Notes under the pieces: generated by a model
The model's database searches: none
Told to the model about the DNA's origin: nothing
The model's input: only the letters and a program-made list of their open reading frames with translations
NCBI RefSeq assembly: GCF_000426825.1
Contig: NZ_AUGC01000009.1
Location: forward strand, 84,406-148,405
DNA from: Thermonema rossianum DSM 10300
Lineage (GTDB): Bacteria > Bacteroidota > Bacteroidia > Cytophagales > Thermonemataceae
Length of the DNA stretch: 64,000 nucleotides
Direction: 5' to 3'
Shown: in pieces, positions 16,430 through 26,162 of the stretch
How the letters are laid out: each line of letters opens with the position of its first letter
Position numbering within the stretch: position 1 is the stretch's first letter
Translations under genes and position numbers: made by a program

Positions 16430-18967
16430 ATGGAAAAAATACTACGTAACATATTAAAATGGCTGGGCGGTCTGCTCAGAGTAAACTCCATCCGGGGACG
16501 TGTCATTTTGGGTGGTGTTACTGCCGTGCTCGTTTTGTTATTGTTCAGCGCGCTGCTTATTTGGCGCCTCAATGTGATTCTTGACAAGAGCAACGCCCTG
16601 AGTCGCCTTTATCATCCAACCAACCAATACGCTTTGCAATTAGGACAAGGAGTAGATGGTTTGATGAGTCGCTTGCAAGCGCTGGTCTATCCTTCCTCCA
16701 TCAGCATCCCCAACCAAGAGAATCAAGAACTGCGCAATTACCTGGAAAAGCAGGTACAGGCTTCCTTTGCCCGGCTGCAAACTTTGATAGAAAAGCAAAA
16801 CTCGCCGGAACTGGATGCCATCCTCGAAACACTGAGCAACCAAATAGAGCACTTCAATCAACTGGCAGAAGATGCCATCGAACTCAACCAAGAGCAAAAC
16901 CGGCAGTATTTGTACAATAGCCAAGCCCTCAATGCGCTGCAAAGCGAGCAACGCTCCGAAGACATACGCATACAGTCGATGCGTGCAACGACTATCTTTA
17001 ACCCCAAGCTGGCTTTTTTGGTCAACGGCTCACTGCGTGACGTACAAAGCTCTATCAATATTTCTTTGGAAAAGCTTATACGCGCCAATAGCCGCGCCAT
17101 CAAAGAATTAGATGAAGGATTACAGAAAGAAAGCACCCAATTCAACTGGGTAGAAGTGCTGGCAGTATTGGCCACCCTTCTTTTGGTGCTGCTGGTAATG
17201 ACGACCGTCATCCGTCTCATTGACCGTGACCTGGTGCGCATTCAGGCTCAAGCCAAACAACTGAGTGTGGGGAATATTCCCAAAGCCACTTATACCCGCA
17301 GCCAAGAGCTCAACCCCATTGCCACACACCTCAATACCTTGGCCAGACGCCTCAAGCAACTCAAGGAATATGCCTTGCAGGTAGCAAAAGGAAAATACGA
17401 CGAATACGAAGAGCTGTTTCCGAAAGAAAGCGAGCTGGGCGAAGCGCTTTACCAAATGCAACAAGGCTTGCAGTCCATATCCAAGCAGGAAGCACTCCGT
17501 GCCTGGCGCAACGAGGGTATCGCCTTGTTTTCGAATATCTTGCGTGAAACCAACGACCTGGAAAAGCTGGGCAATCAGCTCATCAAAAACCTGGTGCAAC
17601 GCCTGCAAGCCAACCAAGGCGGCTTATTTATTGCCACGGGCGAAGAAGTGGGCAAAGAAGATAAGCTGGTGCTTATTGGTTGCTATGCCTATGACAAGCA
17701 AAAGTACCTAACCAAAGAGGTTAAAATAGGCGAAGGTCTGCTGGGGCGTGTATGGAAAGAAGCCAAGTCGATTTACATTACCAACATTCCGCCCAAATAC
17801 CTTGAAATACGCTCCGGTTTGGGTGGTGCAAGCCCCAAGTATTTATTCATTGCTCCCATGAAGGTAGGCGATAAAGTAGAAGGGGTCATAGAGATAGCTT
17901 CTTTTCATGAAATTCCACAAGAATATCGCGACTTTGTGGAAGAGTTAGGCGAAAGTATAGCAACCACCTTTGCCAACATCAAAGCAGCCCAACGTACTCA
18001 GAAGCTTTTGCAGGAGCTGCGCGAAGCCAACGAACTCATGCGCGAACGTGACGAAGAAATGCGCCAAAACTTGGAAGAGCTGCAAGCCACACAAGAAGAG
18101 ATGGAGCGCGCCCAACGCGAAATTGCAGCCAAAGAAGGCAACCTCAAAGCTTTGTTGAACAACACCTCCGACGCCATCATGGCTTTGGATACGCACTATC
18201 GCATTACGTTTATCAACAATGTGATGAAGCGCCTTTATGAATCCTTTGGCATCTATTTGGACGAAGGGCGTATTTTGGAAGACCCGCTTCCCGGGCTTAG
18301 CTGGAAAGAAACCCAACGCGAGGTGAAGCGCGCCTTGCAAGGGGAGCGCGTAACGCTCTTTACCGAACAAACCATGCGTGGGGAGTTGTATTACTACGAA
18401 ATACACCTTAATCCCATTTATAACGAGCGGCAGCGCATTTATGGCATCTCTGTTTTCATTACGGATATCACCCAACAGCGAAAAGCCGAATTGGCGTTGC
18501 GCACCAAAGAAGCTAACCTCAACTCTTTGATTAACAACACCGAAGACTCAATTGTAGCCGTAGATAAAGATTTCAAAATATTGGTATTTAACGAAGAGTT
18601 CAAACGCCGGCGCCAAGGTATTCCCGTGAAAGAAGGCGATGACTTCCTTCCTTTCATCCCCGCCGACCGGCGCGAAGAGTGGCGTTTATGGCTGGAGCGC
18701 GCCTTCCGTGGCGAACGCTTCCAAAAAATCATCAAGCGCGAAACCGAAAAACGTGTCATCTACCGGGAATATTCCTTCAACCCCATTTTAAACGAAGAGG
18801 GCGAAGTGATAGGGGCGTCTGTCTTTTCGAAAGATATCACCGAATCCAAGATGGCAGAAGCAGAGAACCAGCGCATCATACAGCAGCTGTTTGAGCAGCG
18901 CGCCCAGCTAAAATCACGTATCGAAGAACTTGAAAAGCAACTGGCAGAACTGCAAAGTTCATCATAA
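16430..18967 (+). CDS. Membrane GAF/PAS sensor protein lacking an output domain
   Basis: An 845-aa protein. Membrane helix 1 is near residues 24-46, followed by a helical periplasmic region of ~190 residues, then membrane helix 2 near 240-262 and a HAMP-like linker. A GAF domain spans ~365-520, a long coiled coil ~525-570 (LRERDEEMRQNLEELQ type repeats), and two PAS domains lie at ~570-690 (NNTSDAIMALDTHYRITFIN) and ~690-815 (NNTEDSIVAVDKDFKILVFN). A short terminal coiled coil ends the protein. No histidine kinase, GGDEF or methyl-accepting motif is seen, so signalling must pass to a partner. The layout is familiar in Cytophagales but the partner is not in this neighbourhood. Confidence 0.85.
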   Translation: MEKILRNILKWLGGLLRVNSIRGRVILGGVTAVLVLLLFSALLIWRLNVILDKSNALSRLYHPTNQYALQLGQGVDGLMSRLQALVYPSSISIPNQENQELRNYLEKQVQASFARLQTLIEKQNSPELDAILETLSNQIEHFNQLAEDAIELNQEQNRQYLYNSQALNALQSEQRSEDIRIQSMRATTIFNPKLAFLVNGSLRDVQSSINISLEKLIRANSRAIKELDEGLQKESTQFNWVEVLAVLATLLLVLLVMTTVIRLIDRDLVRIQAQAKQLSVGNIPKATYTRSQELNPIATHLNTLARRLKQLKEYALQVAKGKYDEYEELFPKESELGEALYQMQQGLQSISKQEALRAWRNEGIALFSNILRETNDLEKLGNQLIKNLVQRLQANQGGLFIATGEEVGKEDKLVLIGCYAYDKQKYLTKEVKIGEGLLGRVWKEAKSIYITNIPPKYLEIRSGLGGASPKYLFIAPMKVGDKVEGVIEIASFHEIPQEYRDFVEELGESIATTFANIKAAQRTQKLLQELREANELMRERDEEMRQNLEELQATQEEMERAQREIAAKEGNLKALLNNTSDAIMALDTHYRITFINNVMKRLYESFGIYLDEGRILEDPLPGLSWKETQREVKRALQGERVTLFTEQTMRGELYYYEIHLNPIYNERQRIYGISVFITDITQQRKAELALRTKEANLNSLINNTEDSIVAVDKDFKILVFNEEFKRRRQGIPVKEGDDFLPFIPADRREEWRLWLERAFRGERFQKIIKRETEKRVIYREYSFNPILNEEGEVIGASVFSKDITESKMAEAENQRIIQQLFEQRAQLKSRIEELEKQLAELQSSS

Positions 18968-18999
18968 ACCATTCCCTTTTCATAAATTTACAAAAAGAT

Positions 19000-19041
19000 A
19001 ATGCCGGTTTTTTTCATCATTATTGCCGGCATTGTTTTTTT
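19000..19041 (+). terminator. Intrinsic terminator after the sensor gene
   Basis: AATGCCGG (19000-19007) pairs with CCGGCATT (19026-19033) and is followed by seven Ts. The loop itself is T- and A-rich. Confidence 0.7.
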
Positions 19042-19092
19042 GCCAAAAAAAAGATGATGCAGCTCTTGATTCTCTCTTTACTCCACTTGATT

Positions 19093-19725
19093 ATGAACAC
19101 TTTATACCCTGCTCTCGAGCAATATCTTCAAAAAAGAAGCAGCGAATTCAATCAAATCAGCCACGAGCGCAAAGAGCAGTTGCGTATTTTTGCAGAGCAT
19201 ATCCGGCAACTGCATCATAAACAGGGCGAAGTGCCCATCACTTTTATTTGCACCCACAATTCGCGACGTAGTCACTTCGCCCAAGTATGGATGACCGTTG
19301 CTGCTTATAATGCAGGGCTTGACTACATACGGTGCTACTCCGGTGGTACCGAGGCGACCGCCTGCAACCCACGCACCATTGCAGCCCTGCAGCGTGCCGG
19401 TTTTCAGGTAAGTACACACCGGGACGGCGACAATCCACATTACCAAATCCGCTTCGCCCCTGATGTCCCTGCCGTCATAGCCTATTCCAAAGTATATGAC
19501 GCCGCCGAAAACCCACAAGAAGGGTTTATTGCCGTAATGACCTGCTCGCAAGCCGATGAAGCATGCCCGGCAGTGCGCGGGGCTGCCGCACGTGTGGCGC
19601 TTCCTTACGAAGACCCCAAAAAAGCCGACGGAACACCACAAGAAGCAAGCACCTATGATGCGCGTTGTGCACAGATAGCCCGTGAAATGCTTTATGTGGT
19701 TTCTTTACTCGCACCGGCGAAATAA
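19093..19725 (+). CDS. Low-molecular-weight phosphatase / arsenate-reductase-like protein
   Basis: A 210-aa protein with FICTHNSRRSHFAQ. C53-T-H-N-S-R-R59 is a CX5R phosphate-binding loop as in low-molecular-weight tyrosine phosphatases and thioredoxin-type arsenate reductases. YSGGTEATACNPRTIAAL follows, as in that family. An N-terminal helical extension of ~45 residues and further Cys residues (MTCSQADEACPAV) are present. The usual DP near the C-terminus reads ALPYEDPKK, fitting the general acid Asp. ATG at 19093 is preferred over 19054, which would add a hydrophobic stub. No ars genes are nearby, so arsenate or phosphotyrosine specificity is open. Confidence 0.75.
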   Translation: MNTLYPALEQYLQKRSSEFNQISHERKEQLRIFAEHIRQLHHKQGEVPITFICTHNSRRSHFAQVWMTVAAYNAGLDYIRCYSGGTEATACNPRTIAALQRAGFQVSTHRDGDNPHYQIRFAPDVPAVIAYSKVYDAAENPQEGFIAVMTCSQADEACPAVRGAAARVALPYEDPKKADGTPQEASTYDARCAQIAREMLYVVSLLAPAK

Positions 19726-19728
19726 AAA

Positions 19729-20847
19729 TTACCGGCGCCCTCCGCGCATATAGCGGCGGCGGTTGCGTTGGTAGTCTTCAAACAAATAGTCGCCCAGCCC
19801 CTGCAATGAGCTGTAATAGGCACGCCCCCCATTCACTTGGGTGAATTTGCGCACAAACTCCTGCAAGTAAGGGTCGGTGGCTATCATGAAAGTGGTGATG
19901 GGAATGCCCAAACGACGACACTGCTTGGCTAAGTTCAAGGTCTTATTCAATATTTTCCGGTCTAAACCAAAGCTATTTTTATAGTAACGGATGCCCTCTT
20001 TAATACAAGTGGGCTTGCCGTCCGTTATCATAAATATTTGCTTATTGGGGGTTTTTCTGCGTCGAAGCAGGTCCATGGCCAACTCCAAACCGGCCACCGT
20101 ATTGGTATGAAAAGGACCTACCTGCAAGTAAGGCAGGTCTTTAATGGAGATTTGCCATGCATCGTTGCCAAAGGCAATGATATCCAAAGTGTCTTTTGGG
20201 TACTTCCGCATAATCAGCTCTGCCAATGCCATGGCTACTTTTTTGGCAGGTGTAATGCGATCTTCGCCATAAAGAATCATGGAGTGCGAAACATCAATCA
20301 TCAATACGGTAGAGGTCTGCACCTGCTGCTCCTGTTCTCTGACTTCCAAATCTTCCTGTGTCAATAGGAAGTCATCTATGCCATGGTGCACATATGCATT
20401 ACGCAACGACTCGGTCATAGCCAGCTGCTGCAAATCATCGCCAAATTCATAGGGGCGCAATTCCGGCAATATTTCCCCCGAGTTGCTGCCGTCATGGGCT
20501 GTCCGGTGGTTGCCGGCTTTGCCTCTTTTCAGCTTGCCAAAAATTTCTTCGAGCGCCTGCTGCCGGATGGTGCGCTCACTTTTTGGGGTGATGATGAGCT
20601 TTCCTTGCCGTTGCTCTTCTTTGATGTATCCCTTTTTCTTGAGGTCTTCAATAAAATCACCTATGCCGTAGCGGTCATCGGTGAGCCCATATTTTCGGTC
20701 AAGGTTATTCAGCCAAGCCAGTGCTTCCGCCACATCGCCGCCGGTAATGTTGATCAATTCCAGGAAAATTTTCAGCAGCTGCTCAAAACCGGCTTTAGAG
20801 GTTGGTTTTGACTTTTTTGAATAGTGAGAGAATAAAAAGTGGCTCAT
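19729..20847 (-). CDS. VWA-domain protein
   Basis: A 372-aa soluble protein. The N-terminal ~150 residues are helical and charged, and a von Willebrand factor A domain spans ~175-350. The metal-ion-dependent adhesion site reads MIDVSHSM (DxSxS) near residue 183, with a T in HTNTVAG and FMITDGKPT completing the site. The C-terminus is very basic (RNRRRYMRGGRR). Such proteins often work with MoxR-type AAA ATPases as metal-insertion or chaperone pairs, but none is adjacent here. It is convergent with the phosphatase gene (3-base gap). Confidence 0.85.
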   Translation of the reverse strand: MSHFLFSHYSKKSKPTSKAGFEQLLKIFLELINITGGDVAEALAWLNNLDRKYGLTDDRYGIGDFIEDLKKKGYIKEEQRQGKLIITPKSERTIRQQALEEIFGKLKRGKAGNHRTAHDGSNSGEILPELRPYEFGDDLQQLAMTESLRNAYVHHGIDDFLLTQEDLEVREQEQQVQTSTVLMIDVSHSMILYGEDRITPAKKVAMALAELIMRKYPKDTLDIIAFGNDAWQISIKDLPYLQVGPFHTNTVAGLELAMDLLRRRKTPNKQIFMITDGKPTCIKEGIRYYKNSFGLDRKILNKTLNLAKQCRRLGIPITTFMIATDPYLQEFVRKFTQVNGGRAYYSSLQGLGDYLFEDYQRNRRRYMRGGRR

Positions 20848-20903
20848 GGTCAGTACTTTATTTTAAGAACAGGGAGGCAAGCCTTTTGGTTTGCTTGCAA
20901 AAA

Positions 20904-22553
20904 CTACTTTTTTATCAAGCCTGACAAACGCCAATGCCGCACCCACAGCGATAGCCACAAAGCAGCCAAAACAAACAAAGCCAAACGCCCTAAATAATCA
21001 CCGTAGCGACTGTAAAAAGTCAGCTCGTTATTCAATATCAAGGTATCGCGGATGGAAGCAGGCACCCAATAAGGGGTGGCCTGAAGCACCTCGCCCTTCG
21101 TATTGATAAAGGCAGAAATACCTGTGTTGGCGCAGCGTGCCACTGCCCGCCTGTGTTCTATTGCCCGCAGACAGGCATAGCGCATATGCTGTTTGTAACC
21201 GGGGGTGTCGCCCCACCAACCGTCGTTAGTAATGATACACAGCAGGTTGGCACCCTTCTGTACATATTCGCCCACGTATTCGCCAAACACCGACTCGAAG
21301 CATATGATAGGTGCATAGCGCGCATTGCCATCTGCGAATACTGTGCGCTCTGCTTGCTTGCCATAACCGCCGGAAGTGCCCCCCAAATCTATCACTAAAT
21401 TGGAAAGCCACTGAAAAGCAGCCGGATAGGGCATGGCTTCTACCATGGGCACCAGCTTGGACTTATGATAAAAAGCCAGTGTATCTTGTTTTAAAAACAT
21501 GGCTGTATTAAACACATCGTAGTACCCCAACCCCTCTTGATAACGTGCCGAGGCAGGTGGTAGCTCATTTTTGTAAAAACGAGCCGTGGTCAGTCCTGTA
21601 ATCAATGCGGCTTGGGGGTAGGCGCTCATAAAGTTTTTGATTTGACGAATGACCGCATAGTTATGAATGTTTTCCTCCCACAGGGCATCGTCGATGGCGG
21701 TCTCAGGCCACAAAATCAGGCGGGTATTGGGGGTTATCTGCTGTTTCGACAACTCCATGAAACGCCGGATTTGTTCAGCAAAAGGAATAAAGTTGGGGCT
21801 GTCGGGAAACTTCTCTTGATAAGGGTCAATGTTGGGCTGCATCACCACTACCTCTACCGTTTCGCCTTTTGTTTCATAGCGTGCTGCCAGCCAGTAAGAA
21901 ACACCTATGGGCAACAAGATGAGCAAGGCGGTATAGAAAGCATAGACACGGCGGTTGTGTGCAAGCCGGCTCGTGAAAATACGCATAGCTACCAGGTTGG
22001 TCAACAGTACCCACAAAGTGCCCCCTAAAACGCCTGTAAATTCATACCACTGCACCCAAGCCGGCACTAAGGCAAAGGCATTGCCCAGCTGCAGCCAAGA
22101 CCAACTGAGCTCCCAGTTCAAATGCAGGTATTCGAAAGTGAGCCATGCCAGCACAAAAGTGAGCTGCATGCGTGCCGGGTCTGCTTTGCGTGCTATAGAC
22201 ATGGTCACCACTACCGGCAAACACATCAGCAATGCATTGGCCAGCCATGCCCCCACCGCACCGCCGGCACTGGCGTTCCATATCCACCAGGTGGTTGCTA
22301 TATTCCAAAGAGCAAAAGCAAGATAGGTAGCTGCCAGTAACCGCTTGCCGCCAAGCAGCTTCATGCGATAAGCATGCAGCAGGCGCAGAAGCGGCACGAA
22401 CGCAAAAAAGATGCTTATATGCAAATAAGGAACATACCATGCAACAGAAAACAGAAGAGCCGCCAAAGCTGCGTAGCCATAAACATAGAGCGCGGGCAGT
22501 ACGGTAGCTTCATGTTGTTTCATCGACGACCGGGAAGTTACAGTTGAATCCAT
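20904..22553 (-). CDS. lnt: Apolipoprotein N-acyltransferase
   Basis: A 549-aa inner-membrane enzyme that adds the third acyl chain to the N-terminal cysteine of lipoproteins. About six to seven N-terminal membrane helices are followed by a periplasmic nitrilase-like domain. The catalytic triad is visible: Glu in LILWPETAID (~283), Lys in YHKSKLVPMVE (~365) and Cys in PIICFESVFGEYV (~418). NDGWWGDTPGYKQHMRYACLRAIE follows in the usual place. One membrane helix follows at the C-terminus. Length is normal. Lipoproteins encoded in this window (the TlpA-like, imelysin and dihaem proteins) are possible substrates. Confidence 0.95.
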   Translation of the reverse strand: MDSTVTSRSSMKQHEATVLPALYVYGYAALAALLFSVAWYVPYLHISIFFAFVPLLRLLHAYRMKLLGGKRLLAATYLAFALWNIATTWWIWNASAGGAVGAWLANALLMCLPVVVTMSIARKADPARMQLTFVLAWLTFEYLHLNWELSWSWLQLGNAFALVPAWVQWYEFTGVLGGTLWVLLTNLVAMRIFTSRLAHNRRVYAFYTALLILLPIGVSYWLAARYETKGETVEVVVMQPNIDPYQEKFPDSPNFIPFAEQIRRFMELSKQQITPNTRLILWPETAIDDALWEENIHNYAVIRQIKNFMSAYPQAALITGLTTARFYKNELPPASARYQEGLGYYDVFNTAMFLKQDTLAFYHKSKLVPMVEAMPYPAAFQWLSNLVIDLGGTSGGYGKQAERTVFADGNARYAPIICFESVFGEYVGEYVQKGANLLCIITNDGWWGDTPGYKQHMRYACLRAIEHRRAVARCANTGISAFINTKGEVLQATPYWVPASIRDTLILNNELTFYSRYGDYLGRLALFVLAALWLSLWVRHWRLSGLIKK

Positions 22554-22577
22554 AGATTTTTACTTTGCCTTAAAAAT

Positions 22578-22608
22578 ATAAAAGCCGCTGATATGTAGCG
22601 GCTTTTAT
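22578..22608 (-). terminator. Intrinsic terminator of the M16 peptidase operon
   Basis: ATAAAAGCCGCT and AGCGGCTTTTAT form a 12-bp perfect stem with a 7-base loop. In the minus direction it ends in a T-rich tail. It separates the peptidase genes from lnt. Confidence 0.85.
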
Positions 22609-22627
22609 CACTCTTTTCTTATTTCCT

Positions 22628-24679
22628 TTAAGGAATAGACTCTATCGTCACATCCGGGTTGATTTGATAGCTGATAGTAGCTTCTGTGGTTTGTCCCATT
22701 AAAGAAAGCTCTGCTTTCACAGGCAACTGAAAACCTTCCACTTCGGCATATTCCAAATACTTCGCAGTAGTACCGTCAGCATCTATCGTCTGCAGCAGCA
22801 GTCCGCTTTCTTTGTCATAGTAACGCTTTTCTTTGACACCTTCCGGCGATTCGTAGGTGATTTCCAAAACTACCTTTCCATCCATTGTCTTAGCATCGGT
22901 CAGGGTAGCTTTGTAGCCCAGCTTCTGGTAATCACGCTCTAAAAGCACATAAGTGCCGGCTTTGGCGCGCTTATATACCTCATCTTCGGGGTTATCTATT
23001 ACTCGTTCGCCTTGCGGGGTCTTGTTTAATACTTTTTTACCATCGAAACGAATAAGCTGCAAGCCAAAAGGTGTTTTCACTTTTGTTTCAAAGCCTTGTG
23101 CGGTGCGTACGGTTACAGTCTCTATTTGCAAGCCTTGAATGGTAAAGCTCACATTTTGCTGCAGGCTGCGTATGTCGCTAATATTACGGGTACCGGCAAT
23201 GGCACGTAAGTATTGATTGATAACGCTAGCTACACTCACACCCTCCAAAGAGGCAAGGTCAACCCCTTTATATTCATTCCCGAAAGCGTCGTAACGTTTC
23301 ACGGGCCCAAAGCGTGCCAACTTGCTTTGCAACACATCTATATCGCCCACGCCAATGATATAAGCATTGGAAGGCAGGAAGTATTGTCTTGCTACGAACT
23401 GTACTTCCTGGGCTTTGATTGCTTCCAAGCGCGGAATGTAGGTAGTATAGTATTCTGCCGGCAAGTTATAGATGGCTGTGTTGATGGCAAACTGCGCAAT
23501 GGTCTCGGGGCGCTCCAATGAGCGCGCAAAGCTGCCTATTAAGATATTTTTTGCACGCCGCAACTCATCTTCAGGCACCACTTCATTACGCATGCGCTCC
23601 ATTTCCTTAATCATTTCTACCATGGCGCTATCGGTAACGGCATTGCGCACATCGGCAGAAGCTATAAAATAGCCGGCCCAGCGGTCGGGTATCAAACGGG
23701 AATAAGCGCCGTAAGTATAGCCTTTGTCTTCACGCAAGTTACGGAAAAGACGCGCATTGGCATTGCCGCCCAAAATTTGGTTTGCCAAGCGTGCCACCAA
23801 GTAATTCTTGTCTGCCAAGTTGTATTTGATAGGATAAGTCAGACGCAGAACACTTTGCACGGCACCCGCTTTTTCTGCAATAGCCACTTGCGTGGCTTTG
23901 GGCGGTTGAGGCACCGGCAAGTACTCGGTAGGCACATTGCCTTTTTCCCATGCACCAAAATATTTCTCTACCAGACTTTTGGCTTCATCCAAGGTAATGT
24001 AACCCACAAATGCCATGTAAGCGACATTGGGGCGGTAATAGGTCTGATAGAACTTCACAAAATCTTCCCGGGTAATGTTCTTTACAGTTTGGGGCGTTGC
24101 CACCTCGCCATAAGGATGCTTGTCGCCAAACGACAAGCGACGCCGCAGATTATCGGCAATGGCTTCCGGTGAATCTTGCACAGCCTTTAAGTTAGACAAG
24201 GTGCGCTCTCTAATTTTCTCCAGTTCTTCTTCCGGAAAAGTAGGCTTCAACAGTATTTCGGCGGTCAGATCCAAAATGGTAGGCAGGTGTTTTTTCAAAG
24301 TAAACACCGAAAAGTAGTCACTCCCGAAAGAGATATTGGCGCCATAAAAGTCAATCTGTTCATCTATTGTGGCTTTATCTTTCTTTTCGGTACCCGCCAT
24401 TATCAGCTCGCCAAACATATCCAGGAAGCCGGCCTTGTCGCCTTGCTTTACAGGCGGATAGTCGAAGGCAGTGTAAACGGTTACTTTGGGCAAGGTTTTG
24501 TCTTCAATAACAAATACCCTCAAGCCATTGGGCAAAGTAAACGACTGGTAGGGCTTGAGCTGAAGGGGCGGAAAGCCCTCTGCTTTCGGGGGGGTAGTAG
24601 GGTATTTCCGGCCTTGAGCCCAGACAGCTGTGCCAAAGAGGCTCAACAGTATCAATGAGAGTAATATTTTCTTGTTCAT
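22628..24679 (-). CDS. M16-family peptidase subunit lacking the zinc motif
   Basis: A 683-aa exported protein (signal peptide MNKKILLSLILLSLFGTAVWAQ). Residues ~45-460 have the M16 fold (FTLPNGLRVFVIED start, YYRPNVAYMAFVGYI middle), but the zinc motif HxxEH is replaced by FLDMFGELIMAG, so it cannot bind zinc in the usual way. The LREDKGYTYGAYS substrate-contact motif of the non-catalytic half is kept. This is the pattern of the beta-type subunit of two-chain M16 peptidases. About 200 further residues follow, ending in a strand-rich domain (EITYESPEGVKEKRYYD, VKAELSLMGQTTEATIS) typical of exported Bacteroidota proteins. It lies 8 bases after the active subunit gene. Confidence 0.9.
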   Translation of the reverse strand: MNKKILLSLILLSLFGTAVWAQGRKYPTTPPKAEGFPPLQLKPYQSFTLPNGLRVFVIEDKTLPKVTVYTAFDYPPVKQGDKAGFLDMFGELIMAGTEKKDKATIDEQIDFYGANISFGSDYFSVFTLKKHLPTILDLTAEILLKPTFPEEELEKIRERTLSNLKAVQDSPEAIADNLRRRLSFGDKHPYGEVATPQTVKNITREDFVKFYQTYYRPNVAYMAFVGYITLDEAKSLVEKYFGAWEKGNVPTEYLPVPQPPKATQVAIAEKAGAVQSVLRLTYPIKYNLADKNYLVARLANQILGGNANARLFRNLREDKGYTYGAYSRLIPDRWAGYFIASADVRNAVTDSAMVEMIKEMERMRNEVVPEDELRRAKNILIGSFARSLERPETIAQFAINTAIYNLPAEYYTTYIPRLEAIKAQEVQFVARQYFLPSNAYIIGVGDIDVLQSKLARFGPVKRYDAFGNEYKGVDLASLEGVSVASVINQYLRAIAGTRNISDIRSLQQNVSFTIQGLQIETVTVRTAQGFETKVKTPFGLQLIRFDGKKVLNKTPQGERVIDNPEDEVYKRAKAGTYVLLERDYQKLGYKATLTDAKTMDGKVVLEITYESPEGVKEKRYYDKESGLLLQTIDADGTTAKYLEYAEVEGFQLPVKAELSLMGQTTEATISYQINPDVTIESIP

Positions 24680-24687
24680 GGCGCTAC

Positions 24688-26022
24688 TTATTTAGATTGT
24701 TCTTCTGACTTAGGCAACCAATAAAGGGTTACACGGTTTTCTTTCACCAAATACTTATTGGCTACCCGCTTGATGTCGTTCGGGGTTACTTTTAAATACT
24801 GCTGTATTTCGGTATTGATGAGATTGGCATCGCCAAAAAAGGTGTGATAATTGGCAAGGCTTTCGGCTATGCCTTCCATAGTGCTGTTCCGGGTATAGTA
24901 TTCTGTTTCCAGCTGGTTACGCAACTTTTGAAACTCCTGGAAGGAAATGCCTTCCCGCTTGATTTTCTCATATTCTTCTTCCAAAGCTGCTTCCAGCTCT
25001 TCGGGGCTGACCCCTGCATTGGCAATTCCGTAAATGATGGATACCGAGGGGCTGTCTTCCAAACCAAAGGGGAAGGCGCCTACTGCCAATGCTTTTCTCT
25101 TTTCATTCTTCACATAACGGCTCAGACGAGAGCTCTCGCCTTGTGAAAGCAACTGCATCAGCATGTTGACTGCATAGTAGTCGGGCTCTTTGATGGAAGG
25201 GGTGCGGAAAGCGTGCACTACTGCCGGCAGTTGTACGTTGTCATACACCACGTCGCGCACTTCGCCCCCCAATGGCGGTTCTTCCACATTGGGGCGGGGC
25301 ACTTTTTTGCCCTTCGGTATGTCACCAAAATAGATTTCTATGGTTTTCTTGGTTGCTTCCACATCGAAATTGCCGGCAATTGCCAAAGTAGCATTGTTGG
25401 GCACATAGAAGGTCTTGTAGAAGTTTTTAAAATCTTCTTCGCTGGCGGCTTCCAAATGCTCCATATAGCCTATCACGGGCCAGCGGTAAGGGTGTTTTTT
25501 GTAAACCCGCTTCATGGTTTCTTCTACCAGGCGCCCGTAGGGCTGATTGTCCACACGCAGGCGGCGCTCCTCTTTCACCACTTCGCGTTGCGTTTCAATG
25601 CCCTTCATATCTACTTTGGCATGGCGCAAGCGCTCGGCTTCTATCCAGAGCGCAAGGTTTAATTGATTGGCAGGCAATACTTCATAGTAGTAGGTGCGAT
25701 CATACCAAGTATTGGCGTTATAGGTGGCACCTGCTTCCGTGAGCAGCTTGTCCAGCTCGCCGCGCTCTATGTACTTGGAACCTTCAAACATCAGGTGTTC
25801 GAAGAAGTGGGCAAAGCCGGTCCGCTCCGGGTCTTCATTTTTCGACCCTACATGATACATCATGCCGACTGCCACCACCGGCACGTCGTTGCGTGGATAC
25901 AGTATGACATGCAGCCCATTGGGTAAGTCATACTCCTGAAAGTCTATCTTCATCTGCCCTGCACAAGGAAGCCAGGCGCTCCCTGCCAGCAGACACAACC
26001 ATAATGCAACTATTCTTCTCAT
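24688..26022 (-). CDS. M16-family zinc peptidase, catalytic subunit
   Basis: A 444-aa periplasmic metallopeptidase with the inverted zinc motif H72-F-F-E75-H76 in TGFAHFFEHLMFEGS and the third ligand Glu in REVVKEERRLR (~151-152). The N-terminal YDLPNGLHVILYPRNDVPVV is typical of the family. ATG at 26022 is chosen since it begins a signal peptide (MRRIVALWLCLLAGSAW). The longer reading frame starts with TTG at 26076, upstream of the promoter. It probably acts as a heterodimer with the next gene, degrading peptides in the periplasm. Confidence 0.95.
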   Translation of the reverse strand: MRRIVALWLCLLAGSAWLPCAGQMKIDFQEYDLPNGLHVILYPRNDVPVVAVGMMYHVGSKNEDPERTGFAHFFEHLMFEGSKYIERGELDKLLTEAGATYNANTWYDRTYYYEVLPANQLNLALWIEAERLRHAKVDMKGIETQREVVKEERRLRVDNQPYGRLVEETMKRVYKKHPYRWPVIGYMEHLEAASEEDFKNFYKTFYVPNNATLAIAGNFDVEATKKTIEIYFGDIPKGKKVPRPNVEEPPLGGEVRDVVYDNVQLPAVVHAFRTPSIKEPDYYAVNMLMQLLSQGESSRLSRYVKNEKRKALAVGAFPFGLEDSPSVSIIYGIANAGVSPEELEAALEEEYEKIKREGISFQEFQKLRNQLETEYYTRNSTMEGIAESLANYHTFFGDANLINTEIQQYLKVTPNDIKRVANKYLVKENRVTLYWLPKSEEQSK

Positions 26023-26045
26023 GGGATTGATATTTTTATGCAATT

Positions 26046-26077
26046 CAAATCTAATTTCTTTCGTATTAAATTCCAAA
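26046..26077 (-). promoter_or_regulatory. Promoter of the M16 peptidase pair
   Basis: On the minus strand TTTG (26074-26077), a 20-base spacer and TAGATTTG (26046-26053) match the -33/-7 consensus. The ATG follows 23 bases later. Confidence 0.7.
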
Positions 26078-26103
26078 ACTTAACAATTATTTAAGATTAC
26101 TAC

Positions 26104-26141
26104 AAAAAAAGGCACGGTCTTTTTAAGACCACGCCTTTTTG
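26104..26141 (-). terminator. Intrinsic terminator after nrdB
   Basis: AAAAAGGC..CGGTCTT and AAGACC..GCCTTTTT form a stem with one small internal mismatch, loop TTT, and runs of A and T on both sides. It ends nrdB transcripts and lies upstream of the M16 promoter. Confidence 0.8.
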
Positions 26142-26162
26142 CCAAATTAGTTGGAAGTGTAT

